Notes: generated by a model not told the origin, from the letters alone. Shown: positions 1 through 8,943, counted from the first letter of the stretch. The stretch: 14,955 nt of DNA from JBBCJT01 sp037190665 (GCA_037190665.1 JBBCJT010000124.1:1-14955); one strand, 5' to 3'. Program-made: numbers and translations.

Positions 1-565
1 CGCGGTCCTCCATCACGCCCACCGTCAGCTCGCGGCCGGCGACATACTGCTCGACCAGCGCGGTGCGGCCGAAGCGCCAGGACCGCGCGATCTCGGCGCG
101 GCGGTTGTCGCCGCTGCGCAGGATGTGCACGCCCACCGAGGAGCCCGCGGTCACCGGCTTGACCACGTAGGGGCGCGGCAGCGGATCGTCCGCCTCCAGC
201 TCGTCGATCCCGACCACCCGGCCCGGGATCACCGGCAGGCCGGCGGCGGTGAACACCGCCTTCGCGGCCGACTTGTCCATCGCGAGCGCGGAGGCGCGCA
301 CGCCCGAATGCGTGTACGGGATGCCGAGCCATTCCAGCACGCCCTGGATCGCGCCGTCCTCGCCGAAGCGGCCGTGCAGCGCGTTGAACACCGCATCGGG
401 CTTCGGCGTCAGCGCGGCGAGCAGCGCGGCGAGGTCGTGCGTGACCTCCACCGGCAGCACATCGAAGCCGGCCTCGCGCAGCGCGGCGATCACCTGCCGC
501 CCGCTGTTCAGGCTGACCTCGCGCTCGGCGGAGATGCCGCCATGCAGGACCGCGACGCGCGTCAT
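1..565 (-). CDS. ddl: D-alanine--D-alanine ligase, N-terminal 188 residues (cut by window edge)
   Basis: ATP-dependent cytoplasmic ligase that joins two D-Ala to give the dipeptide used by MurF. The visible part starts MTRVAVLHGGISAEREVSL, the classical Ddl opening with the HGG and S-x-E-R-E-V-S-L elements (residues 8-19). It continues with NALHGRFGEDGAIQG (61-75), the central-domain Lys in MDKSAAK (97-102), YVVKP (133-137) with the ATP-binding Lys, the loop GSSVGV (141-146) and EQYVAGRELTVGV (172-184). About 188 of the usual ~300 residues are present; the rest lies beyond the left edge, so the true end is not seen. The ATG overlaps the murB stop as ATGA, which supports the start. In the phosphate-binding loop the Glu normally found before GSS is Ala here (KPVTAGSS). 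Identification as Ddl is secure; a ddlA/ddlB distinction is not attempted. Confidence 0.97.
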   Translation of the reverse strand, partial: MTRVAVLHGGISAEREVSLNSGRQVIAALREAGFDVLPVEVTHDLAALLAALTPKPDAVFNALHGRFGEDGAIQGVLEWLGIPYTHSGVRASALAMDKSAAKAVFTAAGLPVIPGRVVGIDELEADDPLPRPYVVKPVTAGSSVGVHILRSGDNRRAEIARSWRFGRTALVEQYVAGRELTVGVMEDR

Positions 566-1503
566 GCCACCACCTCCGCCCGCGGCGCGGGCAGGCCGAG
601 CCGGCGGATCTCCCACTCCAGCGTCACGCCGCTGGCCGCATGCACGCGGCGGCGCACCTCCTCGCCGAGGCCTTCCAGATCGGCGGCGGTCGCGCCGCCG
701 CGGTTGATCAGGAAGTTGCAGTGCAGCTCGCTGACCTGCGCGGCGCCGCGGACCAGCCCGCGACAGCCGGCGGCGTCGATCAGCTCCCACGCCTTCATGC
801 CCGGCGGGTTGGCGAAGGTGGACCCGCCCGTGCGCGCACGCACCGGCTGCGTGCCCTCGCGGCGGCTGCGGATCTCAGCCATGCGCGCAGCGATCATCGC
901 CGTCTCGCCGGGGGCCGCGCGCAACCTGGCGCGCACCACCACGGCCCCGGGCGGCAGCTTCGCGCGGCGATAGGACATCCCCAGCGCGGTCACCGGCAGC
1001 CGGCGCAGCTCGCCGTCGCGGGTGACGATCTCGGCCCAGTCGAGAACGTCCACCATCTCGCTGCCATAGGCGCCGGCATTCATCGCCACCGCCCCGCCGA
1101 TGCTGCCCGGAATGCCGGACAGGAACTCGAGCCCGGCAAGACCGGCGGCGGCCGCGTGTTCCGCCACCGTGGCATCGAGCGCGGCGGCGCCCACGATGAT
1201 CCCGTCCGGCTGCACCTCGACCCCGGAGAAGCCGCGCGCGAGGCGGACGACCACGCCGGGCACCCCGCCATCGCGCACGATCAGGTTGGAGGCCGCGCCG
1301 ATCGCGACCAGCGGCGTGGCGAGCGGCAGGCCGTGCATCAGCGTCGCGAGGTCCTCGGCATCCGCCGGGCGCACCAGCGCCTCGGCCGCGCCGCCCACGC
1401 GGAACCAGGTGAAGGGCGCGAGCGGGGCGAGCGCGGTCACCCGGCCGCGCAGCTTCGGCAGCGTGTCGGCCAGGATCGGCGGCGTCAGCGCGGCGGCCAT
1501 CAT
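562..1503 (-). CDS. murB: UDP-N-acetylenolpyruvoylglucosamine reductase
   Basis: FAD- and NADPH-dependent enzyme reducing UDP-GlcNAc-enolpyruvate to UDP-MurNAc, the second committed step of cytoplasmic peptidoglycan precursor synthesis. The product is 313 residues. FAD-domain landmarks are TWFRVGGAAEALVRP (32-46), GAASNLIVRDGG (69-80) and LEFLSGIPGSIGGAVAMNAGAYG (125-147). The substrate part shows MSYRRAKL (176-183), GGSTFANP (226-233) with the Ser that serves as proton donor in the family, and the C-terminal catalytic Glu in TLEWEIRRLG (E296). The GGSTFANP form and the overall length suggest the type II MurB class without the extra Tyr loop (inference). The start is a double ATG: the first ATG overlaps the murC stop as ATGA and was chosen; the second, one codon later, is also possible. 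The end overlaps the ddl start. Confidence 0.97.
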   Translation of the reverse strand: MMAAALTPPILADTLPKLRGRVTALAPLAPFTWFRVGGAAEALVRPADAEDLATLMHGLPLATPLVAIGAASNLIVRDGGVPGVVVRLARGFSGVEVQPDGIIVGAAALDATVAEHAAAAGLAGLEFLSGIPGSIGGAVAMNAGAYGSEMVDVLDWAEIVTRDGELRRLPVTALGMSYRRAKLPPGAVVVRARLRAAPGETAMIAARMAEIRSRREGTQPVRARTGGSTFANPPGMKAWELIDAAGCRGLVRGAAQVSELHCNFLINRGGATAADLEGLGEEVRRRVHAASGVTLEWEIRRLGLPAPRAEVVA

Positions 1504-2942
1504 TTGGTGCCTCCCGCCACGCGGCGCGGCTGGGCGGCGAGGATCGCGGACAGTTCCTGCGGCAGCGACTGCGCCCAGGTCGTGATCGAACCGGCACCGA
1601 GGCAGACCACGAAATCGCCGGAGCCCGCGATGGAGGCGACCATCTCGGCGAGGTGCTTCGGATCGGCGAGCGGCACCACGCGGCGATGGCCGCGCGCGCG
1701 CAGCCCTTCCACCAGCGCGTCGCGGTCCACGCCCGGGATCGGCTGCTCGCCCGCCGCATAGACGTCCGCCACGATCACCGTGCCGGCGTCGTTCATGCAG
1801 GTGCAGAAATCCTCGAACAGCATCTGCAGGCGCGTGTAGCGATGCGGCTGCACCACCGCGACCACGTCGCGCGCGCCGGCCTGCCGTGCGGCCTTCAGCA
1901 CCGCGGCGATCTCCACCGGATGGTGGCCGTAGTCGTCGATCACCGTGATGCCGCCCGCCTCGCCGGTCTTGGTGAAGCGGCGCTTCACGCCCTTGAAGCC
2001 GGCAAGTGCCGCGCGGAGCGTCTGCTCCGGCACGTCCATCTCCAGCCCCACGGCAATGGCGGCGAGCGCGTTCTGCACGTTGTGGTGGCCGAGCATCGGC
2101 AGGCGCAGCGGGCCGATCCGGCGCGTACGGCCGGTGGCACGGTCGGAGGAGACGACCTCGAACGTCGCGCCCAGCCGGTCGGTCAGCACCTTCTCCGCGC
2201 GCACATCGGCCTGCGGCGAGAAGCCGTAGGTGATGATGCGCCGGTCCGACAGGCGCGGGATCATCGCCTGCACCTCGTGATGATCGGCGCAGAGCACGGC
2301 GAAGCCGTAGAACGGGATGTTGGCGACGAACTGGTGGTAGCCCTCCTTCATCGCCTCGGGCGTGCCCCAGTGGTCGAGATGCTCGGGGTCCATGTTGGTG
2401 ACGACTGCGATCACCGCCGGCAGGCGCAGGAAGGATCCGTCGCTCTCGTCCGCCTCCACCACCATCCAGTCGCCCTCGCCGAGGCGGGTGTTGGTGCCGT
2501 AGGCGTTGACGATGCCGCCGTTGATGACGGTGGGGTCGAGGTTCGCCGCCTCCAGCACCGCCGCGACGAGGCTGGTGGTGGTGGTCTTGCCGTGCGTGCC
2601 GCCGATCGCGACGGACCACTTCAGCCGCATCAGCTCGGCCAGCATCTCGGCACGGCGCACCACCGGGACCAGCCGCGCACGGGCGGCGGCGACCTCGGGG
2701 TTGTCCTTCTTCACCGCCGTGGAGGTGACCACCACCTGCGCATCGCCGAGGTTGCGCGCATCGTGGCCGATGGCGACGTGGATGCCGGCCTCGCGCAGCC
2801 GCCGCGTGTTGTAGCTGTCGGCGATGTCGCTGCCCTGCACCGCGTAGCCGAGGTTGTGCAGTACCTCGGCGATGCCGGACATGCCGATGCCGCCGATGCC
2901 GACGAAGTGGATGCGCCCGATGGACAGCGGCAACGCCCTCAT
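1500..2942 (-). CDS. murC: UDP-N-acetylmuramate--L-alanine ligase
   Basis: Mur ligase that adds L-Ala to UDP-MurNAc with ATP hydrolysis, the first peptide step in the cytoplasm. The 480-residue product has the full three-domain plan at normal family length. The N-terminal Rossmann part is HFVGIGGIGMSG (12-23) followed by GSD; the central ATPase domain has the P-loop GTHGKTTTT (115-123) and EADESDGSF with NMDPEHLDHW; the C-terminal domain carries VIDDYGHHPVEI and QPHRYTR, both typical of MurC rather than MurD/E/F. The His in the P-loop (GTHGK) also separates MurC from its paralogues in this window, which have GTNGK (MurD, MurE) or GSVGK (MurF). The ATG overlaps the murG stop by ATGA and its own stop overlaps the murB start. 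Confidence 0.98.
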   Translation of the reverse strand: MRALPLSIGRIHFVGIGGIGMSGIAEVLHNLGYAVQGSDIADSYNTRRLREAGIHVAIGHDARNLGDAQVVVTSTAVKKDNPEVAAARARLVPVVRRAEMLAELMRLKWSVAIGGTHGKTTTTSLVAAVLEAANLDPTVINGGIVNAYGTNTRLGEGDWMVVEADESDGSFLRLPAVIAVVTNMDPEHLDHWGTPEAMKEGYHQFVANIPFYGFAVLCADHHEVQAMIPRLSDRRIITYGFSPQADVRAEKVLTDRLGATFEVVSSDRATGRTRRIGPLRLPMLGHHNVQNALAAIAVGLEMDVPEQTLRAALAGFKGVKRRFTKTGEAGGITVIDDYGHHPVEIAAVLKAARQAGARDVVAVVQPHRYTRLQMLFEDFCTCMNDAGTVIVADVYAAGEQPIPGVDRDALVEGLRARGHRRVVPLADPKHLAEMVASIAGSGDFVVCLGAGSITTWAQSLPQELSAILAAQPRRVAGGTK

Positions 2943-4018
2943 GCGCGCGCCTCCTGTGCCACCAGCGACAGCACCAGATCGGCCAGCCGCTCCGCCGCAT
3001 CGGGCACGCCGACGGCAGCGGCCTGCGCGGCCATGGAGGAAAGCCGCGCGTCGTCCAGCCCGGCGAGCGTCGCGGCGAGCGCGTCGGGGGTGAAAGTCGT
3101 CTGCTTCATCACGATGGCGCCGGTCAGCGCACGCGCATTCGCGCTCTGGTGGTCGTCGATCGCGCCCGGCAGCGGCACCAGCACGGCGGGACGGCCGGCG
3201 ACCGCGAGCTCGGCCACGGTGGAGGCGCCGGCGCGCGCGATCACCAGATGCGCGGCGGCAAGGCGTTGCGCGACATCGCCGAAGAACGGCGACAGCTCGG
3301 CGGCGATGCCGGCGGCGTCATAGGCGGCGCGCACGCGGTCCATGTCCTCGGCGCGGCACTGCTGCGTCACGCGCAGCCGCGCGCGCTGCGGATGCTGCGC
3401 GAGGGCGGCGGGCACCACGTCCGACAGCACGCGCGCACCGAGCGAGCCGCCCAGCACCAGCACGCGGATCTCGCCCTCGCCGGGCGGTGCGTAACCCTCG
3501 CCCGCCAGTGCTGCGATCTCCGGCCGTACCGGGTTGCCGATCGTCAGCGCGCCCTTCGGCGCGCCGGTGGTGCCGGGGAAGCTCGCGGCGAAGCGGTCGG
3601 CAACCTTCGCAAGCAGCCGGTTCGCGCGGCCGGCGACCGCGTTCTGTTCATGCAGCACGAGAGCCGGACGCGCACGCAGCGTGCGCGCGGCAAGCACGGG
3701 CGCGACCGCGGGATAGCCGCCGAAGCCGACCACCGCTGAGGCGTTCAGTTCCGCCAGCAGGCGCCGCGCCTGCAGCGTGCCGGCGGCCAGCCCCATCGCC
3801 CCGCGCGCCGCGCTGGCGAGCGACCGCCCGGCCAGACCCGCGCCGCGGATCACGTGGATTTCCTTGCCCGCGAACACGGCAGACGGAACCGCAGCCCGGC
3901 GCGCATCGGTCATCAGCACCACGCGCTCGCCACGCCGGACCAGCGACGCGGCCAGCGCCTCGGCCGGGAAGAAGTGCCCGCCGGTGCCGCCCGCGGCGAT
4001 GACGATGGGATGTGCCAT
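2939..4018 (-). CDS. murG: Undecaprenyldiphospho-muramoylpentapeptide beta-N-acetylglucosaminyltransferase
   Basis: Peripheral membrane GT-B glycosyltransferase that transfers GlcNAc from UDP-GlcNAc to lipid I, giving lipid II on the inner leaflet. The product is 359 residues, usual for the family. It shows the N-terminal Gly-rich loop AAGGTGGHFFPAEALA (8-23), VVGFGGYPA (96-104), LHEQNAVAGRANR (122-134), the second Gly-rich loop VLGGSLGAR (188-196), and the donor-binding region ARAGASTVAEL (261-271) with IDDHQSANA (287-295). The chosen ATG lies 8 bases after the ftsW stop and is preceded at short distance by a GAGGGG Shine-Dalgarno-like run. A GTG four codons upstream (first base 4030) would instead overlap the ftsW stop as GTGA; the homology begins only after the ATG, so the ATG is preferred. 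The stop overlaps the murC start. Confidence 0.97.
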   Translation of the reverse strand: MAHPIVIAAGGTGGHFFPAEALAASLVRRGERVVLMTDARRAAVPSAVFAGKEIHVIRGAGLAGRSLASAARGAMGLAAGTLQARRLLAELNASAVVGFGGYPAVAPVLAARTLRARPALVLHEQNAVAGRANRLLAKVADRFAASFPGTTGAPKGALTIGNPVRPEIAALAGEGYAPPGEGEIRVLVLGGSLGARVLSDVVPAALAQHPQRARLRVTQQCRAEDMDRVRAAYDAAGIAAELSPFFGDVAQRLAAAHLVIARAGASTVAELAVAGRPAVLVPLPGAIDDHQSANARALTGAIVMKQTTFTPDALAATLAGLDDARLSSMAAQAAAVGVPDAAERLADLVLSLVAQEARA

Positions 4019-4026
4019 CGGGCCCC

Positions 4027-5148
4027 TCACGGGACGTCCCCGTGCGTGCGCCGCCGCGTCAGCGCCAGCAGCATGCCCATGCCGAGCGCGATGGCGAAGA
4101 CCGAGGAGCCGCCATAGGAGACGAACGGCAGCGTCATTCCCTTGGTCGGGATCAGGTGCAGGCTGGACGCCATGTTGATGAAAGCCTGCAATCCGAAGGA
4201 GGTGAGCAGCCCGGCCGAGGCCAGCACGACGAACAGGTCGTTCTCCCCCAGCAGCCGCAGCAGCCCGCGCAGCACGATGAAGCCGAACAGCGCGAGGATC
4301 AGCAGGCAGACGATCAGCCCGTATTCCTCGCCAGCGACCGCGAAGACGAAATCGGCATGCGCGTCGGGCAGGACGTCCTTCACCCGCCCCTCGCCCGGCC
4401 CGCGGCCGAACAGCCCGCCATTGCCGAACGCCTCGAGCGCGGTCGTCACCTGATAGCTGTCGCCCGAGGACGGATCGAGGAAACGCTGCACGCGCGACTG
4501 CACGTGCGGGAACATCGCGTAGGCGATGACGCCGAGCCCGACCACGCCGCCGGCACCGATCATCACCAGGATCAGGTTCAGCCCGCCGACGAAGAGCTGG
4601 GCGAAGAACATCGCGCCGACCACGGCGAGCATGCCGATATCGGGCTGCGACTTCAGCAGCACCGCGATCACCGCGAAGACCATCAGCGCGAGGATCATGC
4701 CCGGGAAGCGCGGCGTGCGGCGGCCTTCGGCGATCAGCCAGGCGGCGGCGACCGCGAAGGTCGGCTTGAGGAATTCCGACGGCTGCAGCGACATGCCCGG
4801 CAGGTTCAGCCAGCGCCGCGCGCCCTTCACCTCCGGCCCGATCACCAGCGTCGCCGCGGTCAGCGCGAGCGCGACCGCGCAGCCGGCGAGCGCGAGGCGG
4901 CGGATCGAGCGCGGCGAGAGCAGCGACACGCCGATCATGATCGCGCCGGCGAGCGGCAGGTACAGGAGCTGCTTCAGGATGAAGGCGTTGCGCGGCAGGC
5001 CGATGCGTTCGGCCACCGCCGGGCTCGCCGCCAGCATCATCACGTAGCCGACGAAGATCAGCGCCGCGAGCGCCGCCAGCGTCCAGCGATCGACCGTCCA
5101 CCACCAGCGCCCGAGGGTGGAGGTATCAGCCCGCGACAGCGCGCTCAT
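4027..5148 (-). CDS. ftsW: Septal peptidoglycan glycosyltransferase FtsW (SEDS family)
   Basis: Polytopic inner-membrane SEDS protein that polymerises lipid II into glycan strands at the division site, working with FtsI. The product is 373 residues with many hydrophobic segments starting near residue 22. Family signatures are KGARRWLNLPGMSLQPSEFLKP (108-129), KSQPDIG (166-172), the long extracytoplasmic loop with VQRFLDPSSGDSYQ (220-233), FGRGPGEG (247-254), the PDAHADFVFAVAGEEYG segment (261-277) containing the Asp (D266) aligned with the proposed catalytic Asp, and PTKGMTLPFVSYGGSS (334-349). SEDS paralogues FtsW and RodA are alike; the position between murD and murG is the standard FtsW place. 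The start overlaps the murD stop by ATGA. The C-terminus is short and cytoplasmic (RRRTHGDVP). Confidence 0.97.
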   Translation of the reverse strand: MSALSRADTSTLGRWWWTVDRWTLAALAALIFVGYVMMLAASPAVAERIGLPRNAFILKQLLYLPLAGAIMIGVSLLSPRSIRRLALAGCAVALALTAATLVIGPEVKGARRWLNLPGMSLQPSEFLKPTFAVAAAWLIAEGRRTPRFPGMILALMVFAVIAVLLKSQPDIGMLAVVGAMFFAQLFVGGLNLILVMIGAGGVVGLGVIAYAMFPHVQSRVQRFLDPSSGDSYQVTTALEAFGNGGLFGRGPGEGRVKDVLPDAHADFVFAVAGEEYGLIVCLLILALFGFIVLRGLLRLLGENDLFVVLASAGLLTSFGLQAFINMASSLHLIPTKGMTLPFVSYGGSSVFAIALGMGMLLALTRRRTHGDVP

Positions 5149-6491
5149 GCCCGCAGGTCCTGCACCAGCGCGCGGAAGGCGGCGCCGCGGGCGTCGTAGC
5201 CGCTGAACTGGTCGAAGGACGCGCAGGCCGGCGACAGCAGCACCGTCCCCACGCCCGCCGCGCGCGCGGCGGCATAGGCGGCGGGCACGGCAGCGGCGAG
5301 CGTGCCGACGATCTCGTGCGGCGCCCCGGCATCGGCCAGCGTGGCGGCCAGCGCCTCGGCATCGCGGCCGATCAGGAAGGTCTGCGCGATGCGCGGGAAG
5401 TACGGCGCGAGCGGCGCGATGCCCCCTTCCTTGGTCATCCCGCCGGCGATCCAGATCACGCGGTCGTAGCTGGCGAGCGCGCGCGCGGCGCTGTCCGCGT
5501 TGGTGGCCTTGCTGTCGTTGACGAAGACGACGCCGCCGACCGTGCCCACGCGCTCCTGCCGGTGCGGCAGGCCGGGATAGCTCGCGAGCCCGGCGGCGAT
5601 GCCCTCGCGCGGCGCGCCGAGGAAGCAGGCCATCGCGGACGCCGCGGCGGCGTTCTGTGCGTTGTGCGAACCGGGCAGCGCGGGCGCGTCGGACAGGTCG
5701 GCGATGATGCCGTCCGCATCGCGCAGCCTGCGCCCCTCGGCCCAGATGTCGGCCCGATGCTCGCCGGAGATGCGCAGCAGCTTCGCCGGATGGCCGGCGA
5801 GCGAATCGCCCAGCGCGCGCGTGCCCGCGTCATCGTCGCCCACCAGCGCGAGGTCGCGCGAATCCTGGCGCGCGAAAACGGCGCGTTTCACAGCCGCATA
5901 GGCCGCCATGTCGCCATGGCGATCCAGGTGATCCGCGCTGAGGTTGAGCATCGCCGCCGTATCGAAGGCGAGTGTGGCGATTCGCTCCAACATGTACGAA
6001 GACATTTCCAGAGCGTAAACGCCGTCATCGCCCAGCATCGGCAGCGCCAGCGCGGCGGGGCCGAGATTGCCGCCGGCCGCGTTCGCGATGCCGGCCGCGC
6101 CCAGCAGATGCGCGAGCAGCGCCGTCGTCGTGGACTTGCCGTTGGTGCCGGTGATGCCCGCGAAGCGCGCGCGCGAGCCGGTCGCGCGGATGGCGCGGAA
6201 CAGGAACTCCGCATCCGACAGGATCGGCGCGCCGAGGCTGCGCGCCCGCTCGGCGGCCGGATGCGGCGCGGGCAGCGTGTGCGGGATGCCGGGCGAGAGC
6301 ACCAGTGCGTCGAAGCGGTCCGCCTGCGGCTCGCGCAGCGCGATGCCCTCGCGTTCGGCGGCCGCGCGCAGGGCCTCGCCATCGTCCCAGGCGGTGACGT
6401 CCGCACCGAGGGCCGCGAGCGCGCGCGCCGCCGGCAGCCCGTTGCGGCCGAGCCCCATCACCGCGATGCGCTGTCCGGCGAACGGCGTCAT
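5145..6491 (-). CDS. murD: UDP-N-acetylmuramoyl-L-alanine--D-glutamate ligase
   Basis: Cytoplasmic Mur ligase adding D-Glu to UDP-MurNAc-L-Ala. The product is 448 residues. The N-terminal UDP-binding domain opens with IAVMGLGRNGLPAARAL (9-25) and has LSPGIP (65-70) ending the domain core, a MurD hallmark. The ATPase domain has the P-loop GTNGKSTTT (115-123), EMSSYMLE in place of the usual E-x-SSFQLE-like element, and NLSADHLDRHG. The C-terminal domain shows PHRQERV, FVNDSKATN and LLSPACASFDQF, each typical of MurD. The ATG overlaps the mraY stop and the stop overlaps the ftsW start, both by ATGA. Nothing appears truncated or shifted. Confidence 0.97.
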   Translation of the reverse strand: MTPFAGQRIAVMGLGRNGLPAARALAALGADVTAWDDGEALRAAAEREGIALREPQADRFDALVLSPGIPHTLPAPHPAAERARSLGAPILSDAEFLFRAIRATGSRARFAGITGTNGKSTTTALLAHLLGAAGIANAAGGNLGPAALALPMLGDDGVYALEMSSYMLERIATLAFDTAAMLNLSADHLDRHGDMAAYAAVKRAVFARQDSRDLALVGDDDAGTRALGDSLAGHPAKLLRISGEHRADIWAEGRRLRDADGIIADLSDAPALPGSHNAQNAAAASAMACFLGAPREGIAAGLASYPGLPHRQERVGTVGGVVFVNDSKATNADSAARALASYDRVIWIAGGMTKEGGIAPLAPYFPRIAQTFLIGRDAEALAATLADAGAPHEIVGTLAAAVPAAYAAARAAGVGTVLLSPACASFDQFSGYDARGAAFRALVQDLRA

Positions 6492-7576
6492 CGCAGCTTC
6501 AGGGTCGCGAGCCCCGCCAGCGCCAGGATCATGGAGATGATCCAGAAGCGGATGACGATGGTCGGTTCGGCCCAGCCCTTCTTCTCGAAATGATGGTGCA
6601 GCGGCGCCATCAGAAACACGCGCCGTCCGGTCCGCTTGTACCAGAACACCTGGATGATGACGGAGACGGTCTCCACCACGAACAGCCCGCCGACGATGAA
6701 CAGCACGATCTCGTGCTTGGTCGCGACCGCCACCGCCCCCAGCGCCCCGCCGAGGGCGAGCGAGCCGGTGTCGCCCATGAACACGGCCGCGGGCGGCGCG
6801 TTGAACCACAGGAAGCCGATGCCCGCGCCGATCAGCGCCGAGCAGAACACGGCGAGCTCGCCCGAGCCGGGCACGGGATGCAACTGCAGGTAATCGGCGA
6901 AGATGCGGTTGCCGACGAGATAGGCGATCAGCGCGAACACGCCCGCCGCGATGATGGTCGGCACGATGGCCAGCCCGTCGAGCCCGTCGGTGAGGTTCAC
7001 CGCGTTCGACGCGCCCATCATCACCAGCATCCCGAGCAGCGGGAACAGCGGGCCCAGCTCGATCAGCGTTTCCTTGAACACCGGCAGCGCGAGACTGGTC
7101 GCGATCGGTCCGCGCGTCAGCCAAACCAGCCACAGCGCGGTGGCGAGGCCGATCGCGGCCTGGCCGATGAGCTTGGAGCGGCCCGACACGCCCTTGGTGT
7201 TGCGTCGGGTGAGCTTCAGGTAGTCGTCCGCCGCGCCGATCAGGCCGTAGCCGAGCGTGACGAACAGCACCGCCCAGACGAAGCCGTTGCGCAGGTCCGC
7301 CCACAGCAGGACGGAGGCGGTCATGGTGGACAGGATCAGCACGCCGCCCATCGTCGGCGTGCCCTTCTTTTCGATCAGGTGCCGCTCCGGCCCGTCGGTG
7401 CGGATCGGCTGGCCGTCGCGCTGGATGGCGCGCAGGCGGCGGATCAGCGCCGGGCCGACCATGAAGGACAGGATCAGCGCCGTCAGGCACGCGGCCCCCG
7501 ACCGGAAGGTCAGGTAGCGGAACAGGTTGAACAGGATGAATTGGTCGCCGAGCGGCGCGAGCAGGTTGAACATCAT
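6488..7576 (-). CDS. mraY: Phospho-N-acetylmuramoyl-pentapeptide-transferase (lipid I synthase)
   Basis: Integral membrane enzyme that moves phospho-MurNAc-pentapeptide from UDP to undecaprenyl phosphate, forming lipid I. The product is 362 residues, full length for the family, with about ten hydrophobic segments. Signature elements are KKGTPTMGGVLIL (70-82), the acidic pair in AADDYLKL (115-122), NAVNLTDGLDGLA (191-203), the catalytic Asp region FMGDTGSLALGG (266-277), and PLHHHFEKKGW (325-335) with the triple His. The start is a double ATG; the first ATG makes the ATGA overlap with the murF stop and was chosen. The stop overlaps the murD start. It is the membrane hinge of the operon, between the soluble Mur ligases and MurG. 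Confidence 0.98.
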   Translation of the reverse strand: MMFNLLAPLGDQFILFNLFRYLTFRSGAACLTALILSFMVGPALIRRLRAIQRDGQPIRTDGPERHLIEKKGTPTMGGVLILSTMTASVLLWADLRNGFVWAVLFVTLGYGLIGAADDYLKLTRRNTKGVSGRSKLIGQAAIGLATALWLVWLTRGPIATSLALPVFKETLIELGPLFPLLGMLVMMGASNAVNLTDGLDGLAIVPTIIAAGVFALIAYLVGNRIFADYLQLHPVPGSGELAVFCSALIGAGIGFLWFNAPPAAVFMGDTGSLALGGALGAVAVATKHEIVLFIVGGLFVVETVSVIIQVFWYKRTGRRVFLMAPLHHHFEKKGWAEPTIVIRFWIISMILALAGLATLKLR

Positions 7577-8943
7577 GCCGCACCGCCCTTCGCCGCGCGG
7601 ATCGCATCGACGATCGGCTTCATGCGCGTGCCCAGGCTGCCCTTCACCAGCACCGCGTCGCCATCGGCAAGGGCCGCGACCACCAGCGGGGCGAGTTCGT
7701 CACTCGTTTCCATCCACGCGCCGCGCAGGTCCTCGTCCACCGCGTCGTACAGCGCGCGCATGTAGGGGCCGCAGGCGAACAGCACGTCCGCCGCGTCCTC
7801 CACCGGCTCGCACAGGGCTACGTGCTCGTCCTCGGACTCGTCGCCCAGCTCGCGCATGTCGCCCAGCACGGCGATGCGGCGGCCCGGCTGCAGCTTCAGC
7901 ACCGACAGCGCGGCGCGCATCGACGGCGGCTGGCCGTTGTAGCTCTCGTCCAGCAGCAGCACCGATCCGCCGGGGATCGGCACCGTCGCGCGCAGCCCGC
8001 GGCCGGCGAGCGGGGCGAAGGTGGCCAGCGCCTCGGCCGCGGCACCGGGCGCGACGCCGAGCAGATGCGCCGCCGTCAGCGCGACGAGGGCGTTCATCGC
8101 CATGTGCTGGCCGGGGGCCGCGAGGCGGAAGGTGACGGCATCGCCGCCGACGCGGGCGATCACGTCGCTGCCGTCGGCGTCGCCCTCGGCTTCCAGCAGC
8201 CGCGCATCGGCCATCTGCGAGGTGCCGAACGTCACCACGCGCAGGCCGCGCGCCAGCGCCGACAGGCGCGGCAGCATCGTGGAATCGCGCGGCAGCACCG
8301 CCACGCCATCCGGCTCCAGCCCGCGCAGGATGGCGGCCTTCTCGTCGGCGATGGCTTCGAGGCTGCCGAGATGGCCGACATGCGCCTTCTCGACCGCGGT
8401 GATCACCGCGACATGCGGGCGCGCCAGACGGGCGAGCGGCAGGATCTCGCCGGCGTGGTTCATGCCGATCTCGATCACCGCGTAGTCAGCATCGCGCGGC
8501 AGCCGCGCCAGCGTCACCGGCACGCCCCACTGGTTGTTGTAGGAGGCGACGGCCGCATGGGTCCTGCCCTGCGCGGCGAGGATCGTGCGCAGCATCTCCT
8601 TGGTGGAGGTCTTGCCGACGCTGCCGGTGATCGCGACCACGCGCGCCCTGCTGCGCGCGCGCGCATGCCGGGCGAGGTCGTTCAGCGCGGCGAGCGTGTC
8701 GGCCACGCGGATGCAGCGCGGATCGGCGGGCGCCTCGCCATGCACCAGCGCGCCGGCCGCACCGCGCGCGAGCGCGTCGGCGACGAAGCGGTGCCCGTCG
8801 CCGGTCTCGGTCAACAGCGCCACGAACAGGTCGCCGGCCTGCAACGTGCGCGTGTCGATGGACACGCCTGTGGCGGCGAAGCCCGCGGGCGCGCGCACGC
8901 CCAGCACGGACCAGATGTCCTCGGCAGTCCAGAGCGCGCTCAT
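7573..8943 (-). CDS. murF: UDP-N-acetylmuramoyl-tripeptide--D-alanyl-D-alanine ligase
   Basis: Cytoplasmic Mur ligase that adds D-Ala-D-Ala (from Ddl) to UDP-MurNAc-tripeptide, completing the soluble precursor. The product is 456 residues. The N-terminal substrate domain has VSIDTRTLQAGDLFVAL (27-43), the MurF/MurE-type DTR/DSR element. The ATPase domain has the P-loop GSVGKTSTK (107-115), the MurF-specific NNQWGVPVTL (136-145) and EIGMNHAGEI (158-167). The C-terminal region carries LLLDESYNGQPPSMRAAL and LGDMRELG, both diagnostic for MurF. The start overlaps the murE stop and the stop overlaps the mraY start (both ATGA). The order murE-murF-mraY-murD is the standard dcw order, and MurF supplies the substrate of the next gene product, MraY. 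Confidence 0.98.
   Translation of the reverse strand: MSALWTAEDIWSVLGVRAPAGFAATGVSIDTRTLQAGDLFVALLTETGDGHRFVADALARGAAGALVHGEAPADPRCIRVADTLAALNDLARHARARSRARVVAITGSVGKTSTKEMLRTILAAQGRTHAAVASYNNQWGVPVTLARLPRDADYAVIEIGMNHAGEILPLARLARPHVAVITAVEKAHVGHLGSLEAIADEKAAILRGLEPDGVAVLPRDSTMLPRLSALARGLRVVTFGTSQMADARLLEAEGDADGSDVIARVGGDAVTFRLAAPGQHMAMNALVALTAAHLLGVAPGAAAEALATFAPLAGRGLRATVPIPGGSVLLLDESYNGQPPSMRAALSVLKLQPGRRIAVLGDMRELGDESEDEHVALCEPVEDAADVLFACGPYMRALYDAVDEDLRGAWMETSDELAPLVVAALADGDAVLVKGSLGTRMKPIVDAIRAAKGGAA

Noticed and set aside
1653..3323. 556-codon open frame on the plus strand opposite murC and murG
   Set aside because: His/Arg-rich antisense shadow; murC and murG on the other strand carry all expected motifs.
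4019..4030. GTG start for murG overlapping the ftsW stop as GTGA
   Set aside because: It would fit the coupling pattern, but MurG homology starts after the later ATG, which has a GAGGGG site close upstream. It remains a possible alternative.
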